Translations under genes and position numbers: made by a program
The notes under the pieces: model-generated
Databases searched by the model: none
What the model saw: only the letters and a program-made list of their open reading frames with translations
What the model was told of the DNA's origin: nothing
Shown: positions 7,322 to 17,917 of the stretch, one piece after another
Layout: the number at the start of each line of letters is the position of its first letter
Numbering within the stretch: position 1 is the first letter of the stretch
DNA from: JANPCX01 sp050916095
GTDB lineage: Bacteria > Pseudomonadota > Gammaproteobacteria > Burkholderiales > Burkholderiaceae_C
NCBI GenBank assembly: GCA_050916095.1
Contig: CP050901.1
Location: 1,860,001 to 1,924,000 of the forward strand
Direction: 5' to 3'
DNA: 64,000 bases

Positions 7322-10300
7322 TTAGGGGGTGGTGTTTGACACTTGAACAATGTGACGCCCCCAGCGCCGCTTGCTCCACTGAACCAGGTCGTCGAGGTAG
7401 CAGTAAATCACCGGCACCACCACCAGGGTCAAGAGCGACGACGTGATCACGCCGCCGATCACGGCCTGGCCCATGGGTGCGCGTTGCTCAGATCCTTCCG
7501 ACAGCGCAAAGGCCAGCGGCACCATGCCAAACACCATCGCCAGCGTGGTCATCAAGATGGGGCGCAGCCGCACCTGTGCAGCGTGTAAGAGCGCGGCTTC
7601 GCGGTCCATGGGCGGCACGTCCACGCCCAACCCGTGTTCGCCTTGGCGTGAACGGATGGCAAAGTCGATCAGCAAGATGGCGTTTTTGGTGACCAGTCCC
7701 ATCAACATCACGATGCCGATGATGCTGAACATGTTCAGCGTGGAGCCGAACATCAAGAGGGTGAGCACCACACCAATCAAGGTCAGCGGCAGCGAGCTCA
7801 TCAAGGCCAAGGGCTGTAAAAAGCTGTGGAACTGGCTGGCCAAAATCATGTAAATAAAGATCACTGCCAAACCGAGCGCCCCAATGGCGTAATTGAAGGA
7901 CTCGTTCATGTTTTTGGTGGAGCCACCAAAGCTGTAGCGGTAGCCGGGCGGGAAGGGCGTGGAGTCGAGAATTTTTTTGATGTCGGCGGATACTTCTCCG
8001 GCGCTTCGGCCCAGGGCATTGGCGTCGATGTTGATTTCGCGGTTCAAGTCGCGGCGGTTGATTTGCGACAGGCCTGTGGCGGCCTCCATGCTGGCGACCT
8101 GAGACAAACGCACCACGCGGCTGCTGCCGTCCGCGGCTGCCGCGACCGGAATGGGCAAGTTGCGCAAATCCGCCACCGAGTCGCGCAACTGGGGCGGCAG
8201 GCGCACGAGCACGTCGTAACTTTCGCCGTCCGGCGCACGCCAGGTGCCTGCCGAGGTGCCCGCCAGCCAGGTGCGCAGGCTGTTGGACAGGCTGTTCACA
8301 TTGAGACCTAGGTCGGCGGCTGCGTCACGTTTGGGCGTCACCGTCACGGTGGGTTTGTTGGGCTTCAAGCTGCTGTCCAAATCCGCCAGGCCAGGCAGTT
8401 TTTGCAGCTGGGCCATGATGCCCACAGAGAGTTTCTCCAACTGGGCGAGGTCGGGCCCTTGAATTGAAAATTGCAAACTCTTGCCGCCGCCCAGGTCGGT
8501 TTGACCAATGTTGGTGATGGTGATGCCGGGAATGGCCGCCAATTGCTGGCGCAGCGGCGTGGTCATCTGCACCACGCTGCGCTGCCGCTCTTTGCGGTCG
8601 ACCAAACGCACATAAATGGCACCGTAAATCTTGCCGGCAGCGAAACCGCTGTTGATGGTGGTGACGGTGTATTTCACCTCAGGCAGTTGGCGCAGCAACT
8701 GGTCGATTTGTTGGGCGCGTTGCTCGGTCACTTCAATCGACGAACCGACGGGGGTGTAGAAATTGATGGTGGTTTCCGACAAGTCCGCTTTGGGCACAAA
8801 CTCGGCACCCAGCAAAGGAATGAGTCCAAAGCTGCCAACAAAGGTCGCCAATGCAATCGCCAGCGTTGCAAGTTTGTGTTTGAATGACCAAGCGAGGATG
8901 GCTTGGTAGCGACCGGACAACCAATGGGTGAAATGGTCAAACGCAGAAGTGACGCGACCCAGGGTGTTGCGGTACCAGGCGCTGGGCGTTGGTGGGTCGT
9001 GCCACACACTGGACAGCATCGGGTCGAGTGTGAAACTCACAAACATGGAGATGAGCACCGCAGCCACGATGGTCAGGCCAAACTCGTGGAAAAACTTGCC
9101 AACGATGCCGCCCATGAAACCAATCGGCAAAAAACCGCCACGATGGACAAGGTGGTGGCCAGCACCGCCAGGCCAATCTCACTGGTGCCGTCCAGCGCCG
9201 CTTGGCGCGCCGACTTGCCCATGTGAATATGGCGCACGATGTTTTCGCGCACGACGATGGCGTCGTCTATCAACAGGCCCACGCACAAACTCAGCGCCAT
9301 CATGGTGATTGTGTTGATGGTGAATCCCAGCACATACATGAATAGAAAAGTGCCGATCAGCGCAATCGGCAGGGTCAAGCCGGTGATGACGGTGGAGCGC
9401 CACGAATTCAAGAACAAAAACACAATCAGCACCGTGAGCGCCGCGCCTTCCAAAAGCGTGCGTTTCACGTTGGCGACCGATACACGAATGCCGCGCGAGT
9501 TGTCGCGGTTCACTTCGATGCGCACGCCGGGCGGTGTCAGGTTTTTAGCGCCATCCAGCGCCGCCAGCAAACCATCCACCACGGCGATGGTGTTTTCGCC
9601 CTGCGATTTTTGAACGCTGAGCAGCACGGTGCGTTGCCCGTTGTACAGCGCCAGGCTCTCGGTTTCCTGCGGTCCGTCGATCACATCGGCCACCTGCGAC
9701 AGCTTGATGGAGCTGCCGCCCTTGCGCACCACCACGATGTCTCGGAAGTCTTGCGGATTCAATATACGTGCGTTGATTTGCACCACACGTTCTTGTTCAA
9801 TGGAGCGCAAATTGCCCATGGGCAATTCTTGGTTCTCGCTGCGCACCGCGGCCAGCACCTGCTCCACGCTGATGCCGAGCGCTTCCATCTCGCTTGGTTG
9901 GAGGTGAATGCTGATTTGGCGTTTCACGCCGCCCACCACGCTCACCGATCCCACGCCGCGCACATTTTCCAGCCGCTTTTGCAGCACCTGTGAGGCCCAG
10001 GTGGTCAGTGCTTGGGGAGAGGTTTTGCCGTCATCGGACACAACGGCCACATTAAAAATGGGGGCGCTTGCGGGATCAAAACGCGAAATGCGCGGCTCTT
10101 TGACTTCGTCGCGCAAACTGGGCCTCACCAACGCCACCTTCTCGCGCACGTCTTCTGCGGCTTTGCGGCCATCCACATCGAGGTTGAACTCGATGATGAC
10201 CACCGACGTGCCTTCATAAGACCGTGAGGACAGCGTGCTGATGCCCGCCACGGTGTTCACCGCCTCTTCAATTTTTTTGGTGACCTCGGTTTCCACAATC

Positions 10301-10470
10301 TCCGGCGATGCGCCGGGGTAGTCCATGGCCACCACCACGGTGGGGAAGTCAATGTTGGGAAACTGGTCAATGGACAGGCGCTGGTAGCTGAACAAACCCA
10401 GCACCACAAAAGCCAACATGACCATGGTGGCCATGACGGGGTTTTGGATCGAGACGCGGGTGAACCACAT
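7322..10470 (-). pseudogene. HAE1-family RND efflux pump inner-membrane subunit, interrupted by a one-base frameshift
   Basis: Proton-driven drug/solute exporter of the AcrB/MexB type. The first frame (10470 to about 9131) starts MWFTRVSIQNPVMATMVMLA and runs through the porter domain to TLSIVAVF. The second frame (about 9130 to 7322) resumes exactly at PIGFMGGIVGKFFHEFG and continues to the C terminus. The minus strand has six T where seven would restore GTT-TTT-TTG (V-F-L-P); on the plus strand this is the A-run at 9129-9134. Apart from this the protein is full length (about 1,050 aa), so it is either a recent loss or a homopolymer sequencing error. Second of three genes in tetR-MFP-RND, starting 9 bases after the MFP stop. 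Confidence 0.9.
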
Positions 10471-10479
10471 GGCGCGGTG

Positions 10480-11670
10480 TCAGCGTGGGCTGGCGGTGGT
10501 GCTGGCTGCGGCGTCGACCATCGGGGGCGTCAACTGGCGCCATTGCACTTTGGTGCCATTGCGCAAGTTGCCTACCAAACCGCGCAGCACCACCGTGCCT
10601 TCGGCAAGCGGCGGGTTGAAGGTGACCACCGCTTGGGTTTGACCATCGATGCTGGCTTCGCCCCTTTCAGCGATGACGACAGGGCGCTGTTGCACCTCAC
10701 CATCCACCAGCAACTGAACCATGGGCTGGTCTTGGTCCAAACGCATTGCCGACAGGGGCAGCGCCAACGCCCGGCGGCGGTCCAACTCGATGCTGCCACG
10801 CGCAAACAAACCTTGGCGCAGCGGCGAGTCCTTGTTGGCAGAGGGTGTCAAAGTCAAATACACCAAGACCGAGCGGCTGCCGCTTAGTGTGCTCGGATTG
10901 ATTCGGCTCACCGTGGCCAGCACAGGCTGCGTCAGACCGTCAATATCCAAGCGGGCGTTTTGGCCCACACGCACCAAGGCGACATCCTCTGGTGAGAGCG
11001 CCGCTTCGAGTTCCAAACGGCGCAGGTCCACGATTTCCAGAATGCGCGCATCCACCCCCACACGCTCGCCCACTTGCGCCAACCTGGCAGAAATTTGGCC
11101 AGCGATGGGCGCCACCAAACGTGTGTCGCCGAGCGCTTTGCGCGCCAATTCCACGGCGGCTTGCGCGGCTTCGTAGTTGGCACGGGCTGCATTGTCATTG
11201 GCGACCGATGTTTCCAAGCCCGTGGGCGAGATGAAACCTTGGGCCACCAAGGAGCGGTTGTTGGCCAAAGCACGTTGGGTCACGTCCCACTGGGCCCGGC
11301 TGGAGGCTGCGGTTTGCTGGGCTTGGCGCAAACGCCAGTCGAACTCGGTGGTGTCCAGTTGCCCCACCACCTGTCCTGCTTGAACGGTGTCGCCTTCGCG
11401 CACCGTCAACGACTTGATCTCCGACGCCACCTTGGCCTTGATGTTGGCGGTTTGAAATGCTTTGAGTCCGCCCGACACGTTGACGGTGCGGCTGAAGTCC
11501 ACCGGCGTGACACGCCACACGTCCGCCTCGCCCAGCATCAGCGGCGGCGCTACCGGCGCGGTCTGCAAGGCTTGCTGCGCCAGTTGGCGCTGGTGCACAG
11601 CGCGCCAAACCAAGCCGGTCACCACCAATACAAGCAACAACACCACCCACCAGGTTTTGACAATCTTCAT
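10480..11670 (-). CDS. RND efflux membrane-fusion (periplasmic adaptor) protein
   Basis: 396-aa HlyD/AcrA-type adaptor that bridges the RND pump to the outer-membrane channel. One N-terminal membrane anchor (WWVVLLLVLVVTGLVW), a lipoyl/barrel-sandwich half at VREGDTVQAGQVVGQLD, a hairpin of coiled coil, the second lipoyl half at TRLVAPIAGQISARLAQVGERV, then beta-barrel and membrane-proximal domains. No lipobox is seen, so it is probably anchored by the helix. Its ATG overlaps the TetR stop (ATGA), giving translational coupling with the repressor gene. Confidence 0.92.
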   Translation of the reverse strand: MKIVKTWWVVLLLVLVVTGLVWRAVHQRQLAQQALQTAPVAPPLMLGEADVWRVTPVDFSRTVNVSGGLKAFQTANIKAKVASEIKSLTVREGDTVQAGQVVGQLDTTEFDWRLRQAQQTAASSRAQWDVTQRALANNRSLVAQGFISPTGLETSVANDNAARANYEAAQAAVELARKALGDTRLVAPIAGQISARLAQVGERVGVDARILEIVDLRRLELEAALSPEDVALVRVGQNARLDIDGLTQPVLATVSRINPSTLSGSRSVLVYLTLTPSANKDSPLRQGLFARGSIELDRRRALALPLSAMRLDQDQPMVQLLVDGEVQQRPVVIAERGEASIDGQTQAVVTFNPPLAEGTVVLRGLVGNLRNGTKVQWRQLTPPMVDAAASTTASPR

Positions 11671-12371
11671 CTGGCTTTTTTGCTTTTGGGGCTGACTGGG
11701 GCTGATGCCGCAGCCTTTGGCTTTTTGCTTGCTGGTTTGGGTTCAGGACGCAACAAGCCTGTCAGCACCACGTCGATATGGGTGGCCAGCACCGTGGCGG
11801 GGTCGGGCGGATCAGTCTGCAAGTGGCATGCGCCCAGTGAATGTTTGTGCAGGCACAAAAACATCATGGGCGCGAACATCATCACGGTCATTTCTTTGAG
11901 CGGAACCTCTCGAAACTCACCTCGGTCGATCCCGCGCTGGATGGTGCGTGCAAACAATGCCTGTGCCGGGGCCATGACCTCGCGCATGTAGAACTCGGCA
12001 ATCTCAGGAAAGTTACGCACCTCGGACAGCATGATTTTGTGGATGGCCGAGGCCGGGGTATTGCCCACCCGCTCCCACCAGGTGCTCACCAGGTATTTGA
12101 GCAAGTCGCCGGTGCTGCCTTCGTAACCGTCCAGCGTATCGGTGCCTTCGGCAATCAAGTTAGACAGGTTTTCGCGGATCACGGCTTTGAGCAGGTCTTC
12201 CTTGCTCGGGTAATACAAGTAAAGCGTGCCCTTGGACACCCCCGCGCGTGCGGCCACTTCCTCGGAGCGGGTGGCCGCAAAGCCTTTTTCGCCAAACAAA
12301 GCCAAGGCCGCATCCAGCAGTTCCTGCGGACGGGCCTCTTTGCGGCGTTGACGGGTGGAGGTTGTGGGCAT
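11667..12371 (-). CDS. TetR/AcrR-family transcriptional repressor
   Basis: 234-aa repressor. N-terminal HTH: LFGEKGFAATRSEEVAARAG followed by VSKGTLYLYYPSKEDLLKAV, as in AcrR/TetR proteins. The C-terminal ligand domain is followed by a Lys/Ala/Pro-rich tail (about 25 residues) not needed for the fold. A perfect palindrome of the family operator type lies 12-31 bases upstream of its start, so autoregulation and control of the adaptor and pump are expected. Inducer unknown. Confidence 0.93.
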   Translation of the reverse strand: MPTTSTRQRRKEARPQELLDAALALFGEKGFAATRSEEVAARAGVSKGTLYLYYPSKEDLLKAVIRENLSNLIAEGTDTLDGYEGSTGDLLKYLVSTWWERVGNTPASAIHKIMLSEVRNFPEIAEFYMREVMAPAQALFARTIQRGIDRGEFREVPLKEMTVMMFAPMMFLCLHKHSLGACHLQTDPPDPATVLATHIDVVLTGLLRPEPKPASKKPKAAASAPVSPKSKKAR

Positions 12372-12382
12372 GTGCGGGATGA

Positions 12383-12402
12383 TACTGACCGAGTGGTCAG
12401 TA
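12383..12402. promoter_or_regulatory. TetR-type operator palindrome
   Basis: Arms TACTGACC and GGTCAGTA, perfectly inverted, separated by GAGT. The core TGACC-N4-GGTCA is the classic AcrR/TetR-like operator form. It is the only such site seen near the start of the tetR-MFP-RND operon and would cover the promoter of a leader only about 12 bases long. Binding is inferred, not shown. Confidence 0.75.
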
Positions 12403-12461
12403 ATGTAGCGCGACTGGTGTTCAAGGGCAACCAGAGTCGTTTGGAGCCAGGCTGACTGGAG

Positions 12462-13274
12462 TCACAGTTTGAACATCAGCAGGAAGAAGGCACCCGTCGA
12501 GGTTTTCTGGCGGGTCAATGGGCTGTCGCGTCCATCACCAAGCAGGCTGCGGCTGTTCAAACCGATGGTGAACATGGTTTGTGTACTCAGCGATGTCATC
12601 ACGCCAAACTGGTAGTTGACGTCCCGCAACCCAGCCCCAGGCGCGTAGGCTTTGTACCCGGTCCGTGCCGACTCATCGGCACTGACGCCGAACAGGCTCT
12701 GCATGGACGACCGATTGGCGGCGGTGGCGGTCAGTGACCCCGTCAATCGCCAGGACGAGGTGATGGGGATGGCGCTGCGCAAACCCATGCCTACCAAAAC
12801 GCCGTCGCGGTCCTTGCCGCTGCCTGCGCGCAGTGAAGAAGTCAGCGTCAATGCGGGCAAAAACCGGTAGCTGACGAAGCCGCCGACCTCTGGACGTGCA
12901 GGAATGTCGTCCATGCCTTGGAGCGCTGCGGCGTCGCTGGAGTCCCGCCCCAAATCGAAGGTGGCGCGCAAACCCCAAGTCAGTGCGTCACTTGGCTTGA
13001 ACTGGTATCCCAGCCCCCGTGTGCCGGCAAACCACCCATTGCTCCAACGGGCGGAGACCATGGGCAAGACGCGGCTGTGCTGCTCGTCTGATCCCAGGTA
13101 GCGGGCTTGGTGCGCAACGCCCAAGCCCAACAAAATCTCCGAAGACCCGGTCATGGGCGCGTCGATTGGCGGTCCTTCTTGGGCGCGGGATGTGGTGCAA
13201 ATCAGTGCCAAGGCGCCTGCTGCGAGCCCGCATGTCCAATTGACACGGCGCGAGGTTGTCATGTGGGTTTTCAT
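12462..13274 (-). CDS. MipA/OmpV family outer-membrane protein
   Basis: 270-aa exported beta-barrel-like protein. A signal peptide ends near LICTTSRAQ/EGPP; then the family pattern LLGLGVAHQARYLGSDEQHSRVLPMVSARW and a C-terminal aromatic/Leu end (FFLLMFKL) typical of outer-membrane barrels. Family members scaffold murein synthases (MipA) or act as porin-like proteins. The ATG at 13274 overlaps the stop of the upstream DUF3617-like gene (ATGA), so it is preferred over the TTG at 13280. The two genes are translationally coupled. Confidence 0.87.
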   Translation of the reverse strand: MKTHMTTSRRVNWTCGLAAGALALICTTSRAQEGPPIDAPMTGSSEILLGLGVAHQARYLGSDEQHSRVLPMVSARWSNGWFAGTRGLGYQFKPSDALTWGLRATFDLGRDSSDAAALQGMDDIPARPEVGGFVSYRFLPALTLTSSLRAGSGKDRDGVLVGMGLRSAIPITSSWRLTGSLTATAANRSSMQSLFGVSADESARTGYKAYAPGAGLRDVNYQFGVMTSLSTQTMFTIGLNSRSLLGDGRDSPLTRQKTSTGAFFLLMFKL

Positions 13275-13723
13275 GTGCAATTCCCCAGGCGACGGGCGTT
13301 CACCGTTTGGTTGAACGTGAATGTGCCAAAAGGGCTTTTGGCGATCAGCCGCTGTTGAATCGCTGCGGCATCAGCGTCCGTGGTGCTGGAGCCTGATCCT
13401 TTCATTTCTCCCATCGGGCCCTTGCAAACCGATGTCCAAGACGCTGTTCCAGCGTTTCGCTGCATGTCCTGAAACTCACAGCTCGGTGGTGTGCGTCCGC
13501 GATGGGTTTGCTGGGCAACCGCGTCCAGAAGCGTTTTTTCCGGCGCGAAGGCAAGTAGCTCATTGGCCAAACAGACTGTGCCCGTATCTTTCTTGCCGCT
13601 CATTGGGCCGCCTTCCATCGACATAGAAAACTCCCACTGACCGCCCTGAGGTCGCGCCTGCGCTTGGGCGTTGTAGGCCAGCACGGCAAGGCTGAACACA
13701 ATGATTGGGGTGCGTGAGCGCAT
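13271..13723 (-). CDS. DUF3617-like exported protein
   Basis: 150-aa small secreted protein. The signal peptide ends around AYNAQA/QARPQGGQWEFSMSMEGG; the mature part has paired cysteines (VCLANE, PPSCEFQ, SVCKG, GNCT) and the pattern ...GSSTTDADAAAIQQRLIAKSPFG. This matches periplasmic DUF3617 proteins, which have no known function. It is the first gene of a two-gene minus-strand unit with the MipA-like protein, divergent from the MacA-like gene. Confidence 0.72.
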   Translation of the reverse strand: MRSRTPIIVFSLAVLAYNAQAQARPQGGQWEFSMSMEGGPMSGKKDTGTVCLANELLAFAPEKTLLDAVAQQTHRGRTPPSCEFQDMQRNAGTASWTSVCKGPMGEMKGSGSSTTDADAAAIQQRLIAKSPFGTFTFNQTVNARRLGNCT

Positions 13724-14070
13724 GGTTTTTTCCGTTAGTTAAGACCGTGTAAGCCTAGGCAATCAAAGCCTGTGTTGCCCGGCTTGTTGATGACAGAACT
13801 TGACATTCATCACGCACACGACTCGCCGCGACACAAAAGGGCCGTGCAGTTCAAACTCAGCGGCTTTCAGAGCACCGGCGCGCGCTGAAGGGGCGCGACC
13901 CTTGTCCATTTGTGTCGTGATGTGTCATGCCCTCAGCGCTGTGACATGGGGTGTTATTTGTATTCCCCACAAGGCAGGCTTGACCGATAAATTGCTGGTC
14001 ATGGCCGCACACCATCTGGAATGCATGGTGGGTGGAGCGGGCACGGAACTTGTCAATCAACTCAATTCTC
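13724..14070. other. Intergenic region between divergent genes, no clear feature
   Basis: 347 bases separating the DUF3617-like gene (minus) from the MacA-like adaptor (plus). It must hold both promoters, but no convincing -35/-10 pair or operator was found. TTGACA at 13800-13805 has no good -10 at the proper distance. The frame open through 13800-14216 overlaps the adaptor start and does not look like a protein. Confidence 0.5.
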
Positions 14071-15213
14071 ATGAAATACAAACCATGGTTGTGGGTAGCG
14101 GCTGCGCTGCTACTGGCGTTGTCGGTCACTGCTGTTTTTGTATGGATTCCGCAGCAAGCCGCCACCTCCAAAGTGGCGCCAGCCAACCACCTCACACAGG
14201 CGGTAGACCGGGGTGATGTCGCCCGGGTGGTGCGGGCCAGCGGCGCACTCAGCCCAGTGAATGTGGTGCAAGTGGGCTCTCAGGTGTCGGGAACCATCAA
14301 GCGCCTTCATGTGGACTACAACTCTGCCGTGAAGGCGGGCCAGTTGTTGGCCGAGTTGGATGCCACGGTGCTGGAGGCCGAGTTGGCGCAAGCCAGTGCG
14401 CAGTTGCGCAGTGCGCAGGCGAACCTGGAGGCGGCCCAGGTCAAGTTTGAGCGCACCCAGAAACTTTTTTTAGACGGTTTTTATTCGGGTGCGGAGTTGG
14501 ACAGCGCTCAGTCGGCATGGAAGGTGGCGCAGGCCCAAATGCAACAGCAGCAGGCCAGCGTCGCGCGCGCTAAAACCAACATCGGTTTTGCATTGATACG
14601 CTCACCAGTCAACGGCACCGTGGTCTCCAAAGAAATCTCAGTGGGGCAAACCGTGGCGGCCACGCTGCAAACGCCGGTGCTTTTCAAAATTGCGCAGGAC
14701 CTGCGCGAGGTGCAAATCGAAACCAATGTCTCCGAGGCCGACATCGGTTTGCTGAGCGAGGGGCAAGAAGTGTCCTTCACCGTGGATGCCTTCCCCGACC
14801 GCGTTTACAAGGGCATCGTCCAGCAAATACGCAACAACCACACGCTGCAGCAAAACGTGGTGACCTATACGGCTGTTGTTCGCTCGATGAACGAAGACTT
14901 GAGCTTGCGCCCAGGCATGACGGCCTATGTGGCGGTCACTGTGGCGCGTCGTGCGGGTGTGCTCAGGGTGTCCAACGCCGCCTTGCGATATGAACCGGCC
15001 AAATCAATGACCACAGCCATCCCGGCCAGCGCCAGCAACCAGCGAGTGGTTTGGCGTCAAGACGCGAGCGGGCAGTTGCAAGCCGTGGAAGTGAGCTTGG
15101 GTTTGAGTGATGGCCGCTACACCGAGCTGTTGTCGGGCGACCTGCGCAGTGGTGATCCGCTGATCATCGGAGACAAAGTGCCCAGTTCTTTTTCCGGGCC
15201 GAAGATTTTCTGA
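14071..15213 (+). CDS. MacA-like periplasmic adaptor (HlyD family) of an ABC exporter
   Basis: 380-aa membrane-fusion protein for a MacB-type ABC exporter. N-terminal anchor WLWVAAALLLALSVTAVFVW; first lipoyl half VGSQVSGTIKRLHVDYNSAVKAGQ; coiled-coil hairpin; second half LIRSPVNGTVVSKEISVGQTVAA; barrel with SFTVDAFPDRVYKGIVQQIR, a MacA hallmark. The ATG at 14071 is preferred to the upstream GTG at 14032, because the membrane anchor then begins at residue 6. Four bases separate it from the ABC ATPase gene; operon with ATPase, permease, regulator and kinase. Confidence 0.9.
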   Translation: MKYKPWLWVAAALLLALSVTAVFVWIPQQAATSKVAPANHLTQAVDRGDVARVVRASGALSPVNVVQVGSQVSGTIKRLHVDYNSAVKAGQLLAELDATVLEAELAQASAQLRSAQANLEAAQVKFERTQKLFLDGFYSGAELDSAQSAWKVAQAQMQQQQASVARAKTNIGFALIRSPVNGTVVSKEISVGQTVAATLQTPVLFKIAQDLREVQIETNVSEADIGLLSEGQEVSFTVDAFPDRVYKGIVQQIRNNHTLQQNVVTYTAVVRSMNEDLSLRPGMTAYVAVTVARRAGVLRVSNAALRYEPAKSMTTAIPASASNQRVVWRQDASGQLQAVEVSLGLSDGRYTELLSGDLRSGDPLIIGDKVPSSFSGPKIF

Positions 15214-15217
15214 AGCC

Positions 15218-15912
15218 ATGCCGCGTTTCATCGAATGCCAACAACTCAGCCGCGTCTTTGACGCCGGTGGCCAGCCTTTCCATGCCCTGCGCGATGTGAA
15301 CCTCACCATTGAACGCGGCGAGCTGCTGGCCATTGTTGGCGCGTCGGGGTCGGGCAAGTCCACCTTGCTCAATGCCATCGGCGGTTTAGACCGACCCAGC
15401 AGTGGCCACATTCTGATGGACGGCACATCCATGGCCGACTTGTCTGAGCCCGCCCTGGCCGATCTGCGCAACCGCTTGATCGGCTTCGTTTTTCAACAGT
15501 TCAATTTGCTGCCTCGTTACAGCGCTTTGCGCAATGTGGAGTTGCCGCTTATCTATGCCGGGCTGGGCAGTGTGCAGCGGCGGGCGCGGGCTCAGGAGTT
15601 GCTCACTGGTTTGGGTTTGGGCTCGCATGTCAACAAGCGCCCCACACAAATGAGTGGCGGCCAACAGCAACGTGTGGCCATTGCACGTGCGCTGGCCAAC
15701 CAACCGGGGTTGATCCTGGCCGACGAGCCCACCGGTGCTTTGGACTCCAAAACCAGCACGGAGGTCATGGACTTGTTGATTCGACTCAACCGGGAACAAG
15801 GAATCACCGTGGCCATCGTCACCCACGATCCCTCGGTGGCGGCACGCTGTGACCGAGTGGTGGGGTTTGCCGACGGGCGAGTGGTGGAAGACCGACGCCA
15901 GGGGAGGGCGCA

Positions 15913-15916
<4 letters not shown>
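15218..15916 (+). CDS. MacB/LolD-type ABC transporter ATP-binding protein
   Basis: 232-aa ATPase. Walker A GASGSGKST (residues 41-49), Q-loop VFQQFNLLPRYSALRNVELPL, signature MSGGQQQRVAIARALANQP, Walker B LILADEPTGALDSKTS, switch VTHDPSVAARC. The insert between Q-loop and signature and the ADEPTGALD form are typical of MacB/LolD/FtsE. The permease is on a separate gene that overlaps the stop by four bases (ATGA). Confidence 0.94.
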
Positions 15917-17151
<1,235 letters not shown>

Positions 17152-17164
17152 TTGAAAGAAGACG

Positions 17165-17917
17165 ATGCAAGAAGAAAGCCCCAGCTACGATGCCGACATG
17201 AGCAAGCCTTACCACTTGTTTGTGGTTGAAGACGACGCCTCGCTGCGTGAAATGTTGACCACCTACCTGGAAAAACAAGGTTTGGTGGTGACCACCATGC
17301 CCAGCGCCGAAGACTTGCTCAAACGCATCCACCGACTGCGCCCCGACCTGATCGTGCTCGACGTCGGCTTGCCCGGCATGAATGGCTTGGAGGCCTGCCA
17401 GCGCCTGCGCCTGGAGGGCGACAAAGTGCCCATCATTTTGCTCACCGCACGCAGCGAAGAGGTGGACCGCGTCATGGGGCTGGAGATGGGTGCAGACGAC
17501 TACCTCAGCAAACCCTTTTCTGCGCGGGAACTTTTGGCGCGTATTCGTGCGGTGATGCGCCGCGCCATCGCGCCGCCGGGGCTCGCCTCCATGCAGCAAC
17601 CCACCGTGACCATTGGTGAGTTCGTTTTTTCGCCCGCCACCCGCAGCTTGCATCGGGGCCAAGAAGTTCGTGTACTGAACACGGTCGAGTTTTCGCTGCT
17701 GGCTGAACTGGTCGGCAGCCCTGGCGTGCCAGTATCTCGTGAAAGATTGCTGGCCGCGTCGCATGGTCGTGGAGATACCTTGTTGCTGCGCGCGGTGGAC
17801 ACTGCCGTGATGCGGCTGCGGCGTTTGATTGAGCCCGACCCCTCGGAGCCACGCTACATCCAAACCGTTCGCGGCCATGGCTACATGTTCGTTCCGCATC
17901 TGGGTGCGGTGCGATGA
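17165..17917 (+). CDS. OmpR-family response regulator
   Basis: 250-aa regulator. Receiver domain with acidic pair VVEDDASLRE, phospho-acceptor Asp66 in LIVLDVGLPGMNG, Thr in LLTARS and Lys in DDYLSKPF; C-terminal winged helix with ...ETVRGHGYMF-like end (IQTVRGHGYMFVPH). The ATG at 17165 has AAAGAAG upstream; a second in-frame ATG at 17198 (MSKPYHLF) would also give an intact receiver. It overlaps the kinase gene by four bases and follows the MacAB-like exporter, so it probably controls that exporter or responds to its substrate. Confidence 0.92.
   Translation: MQEESPSYDADMSKPYHLFVVEDDASLREMLTTYLEKQGLVVTTMPSAEDLLKRIHRLRPDLIVLDVGLPGMNGLEACQRLRLEGDKVPIILLTARSEEVDRVMGLEMGADDYLSKPFSARELLARIRAVMRRAIAPPGLASMQQPTVTIGEFVFSPATRSLHRGQEVRVLNTVEFSLLAELVGSPGVPVSRERLLAASHGRGDTLLLRAVDTAVMRLRRLIEPDPSEPRYIQTVRGHGYMFVPHLGAVR

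Noticed and set aside
13800..14216. 138-residue plus-strand ORF in the gap before the MacA-like gene
   Set aside because: No ribosome site, composition unlike a protein, and it overlaps the real adaptor start in another frame.
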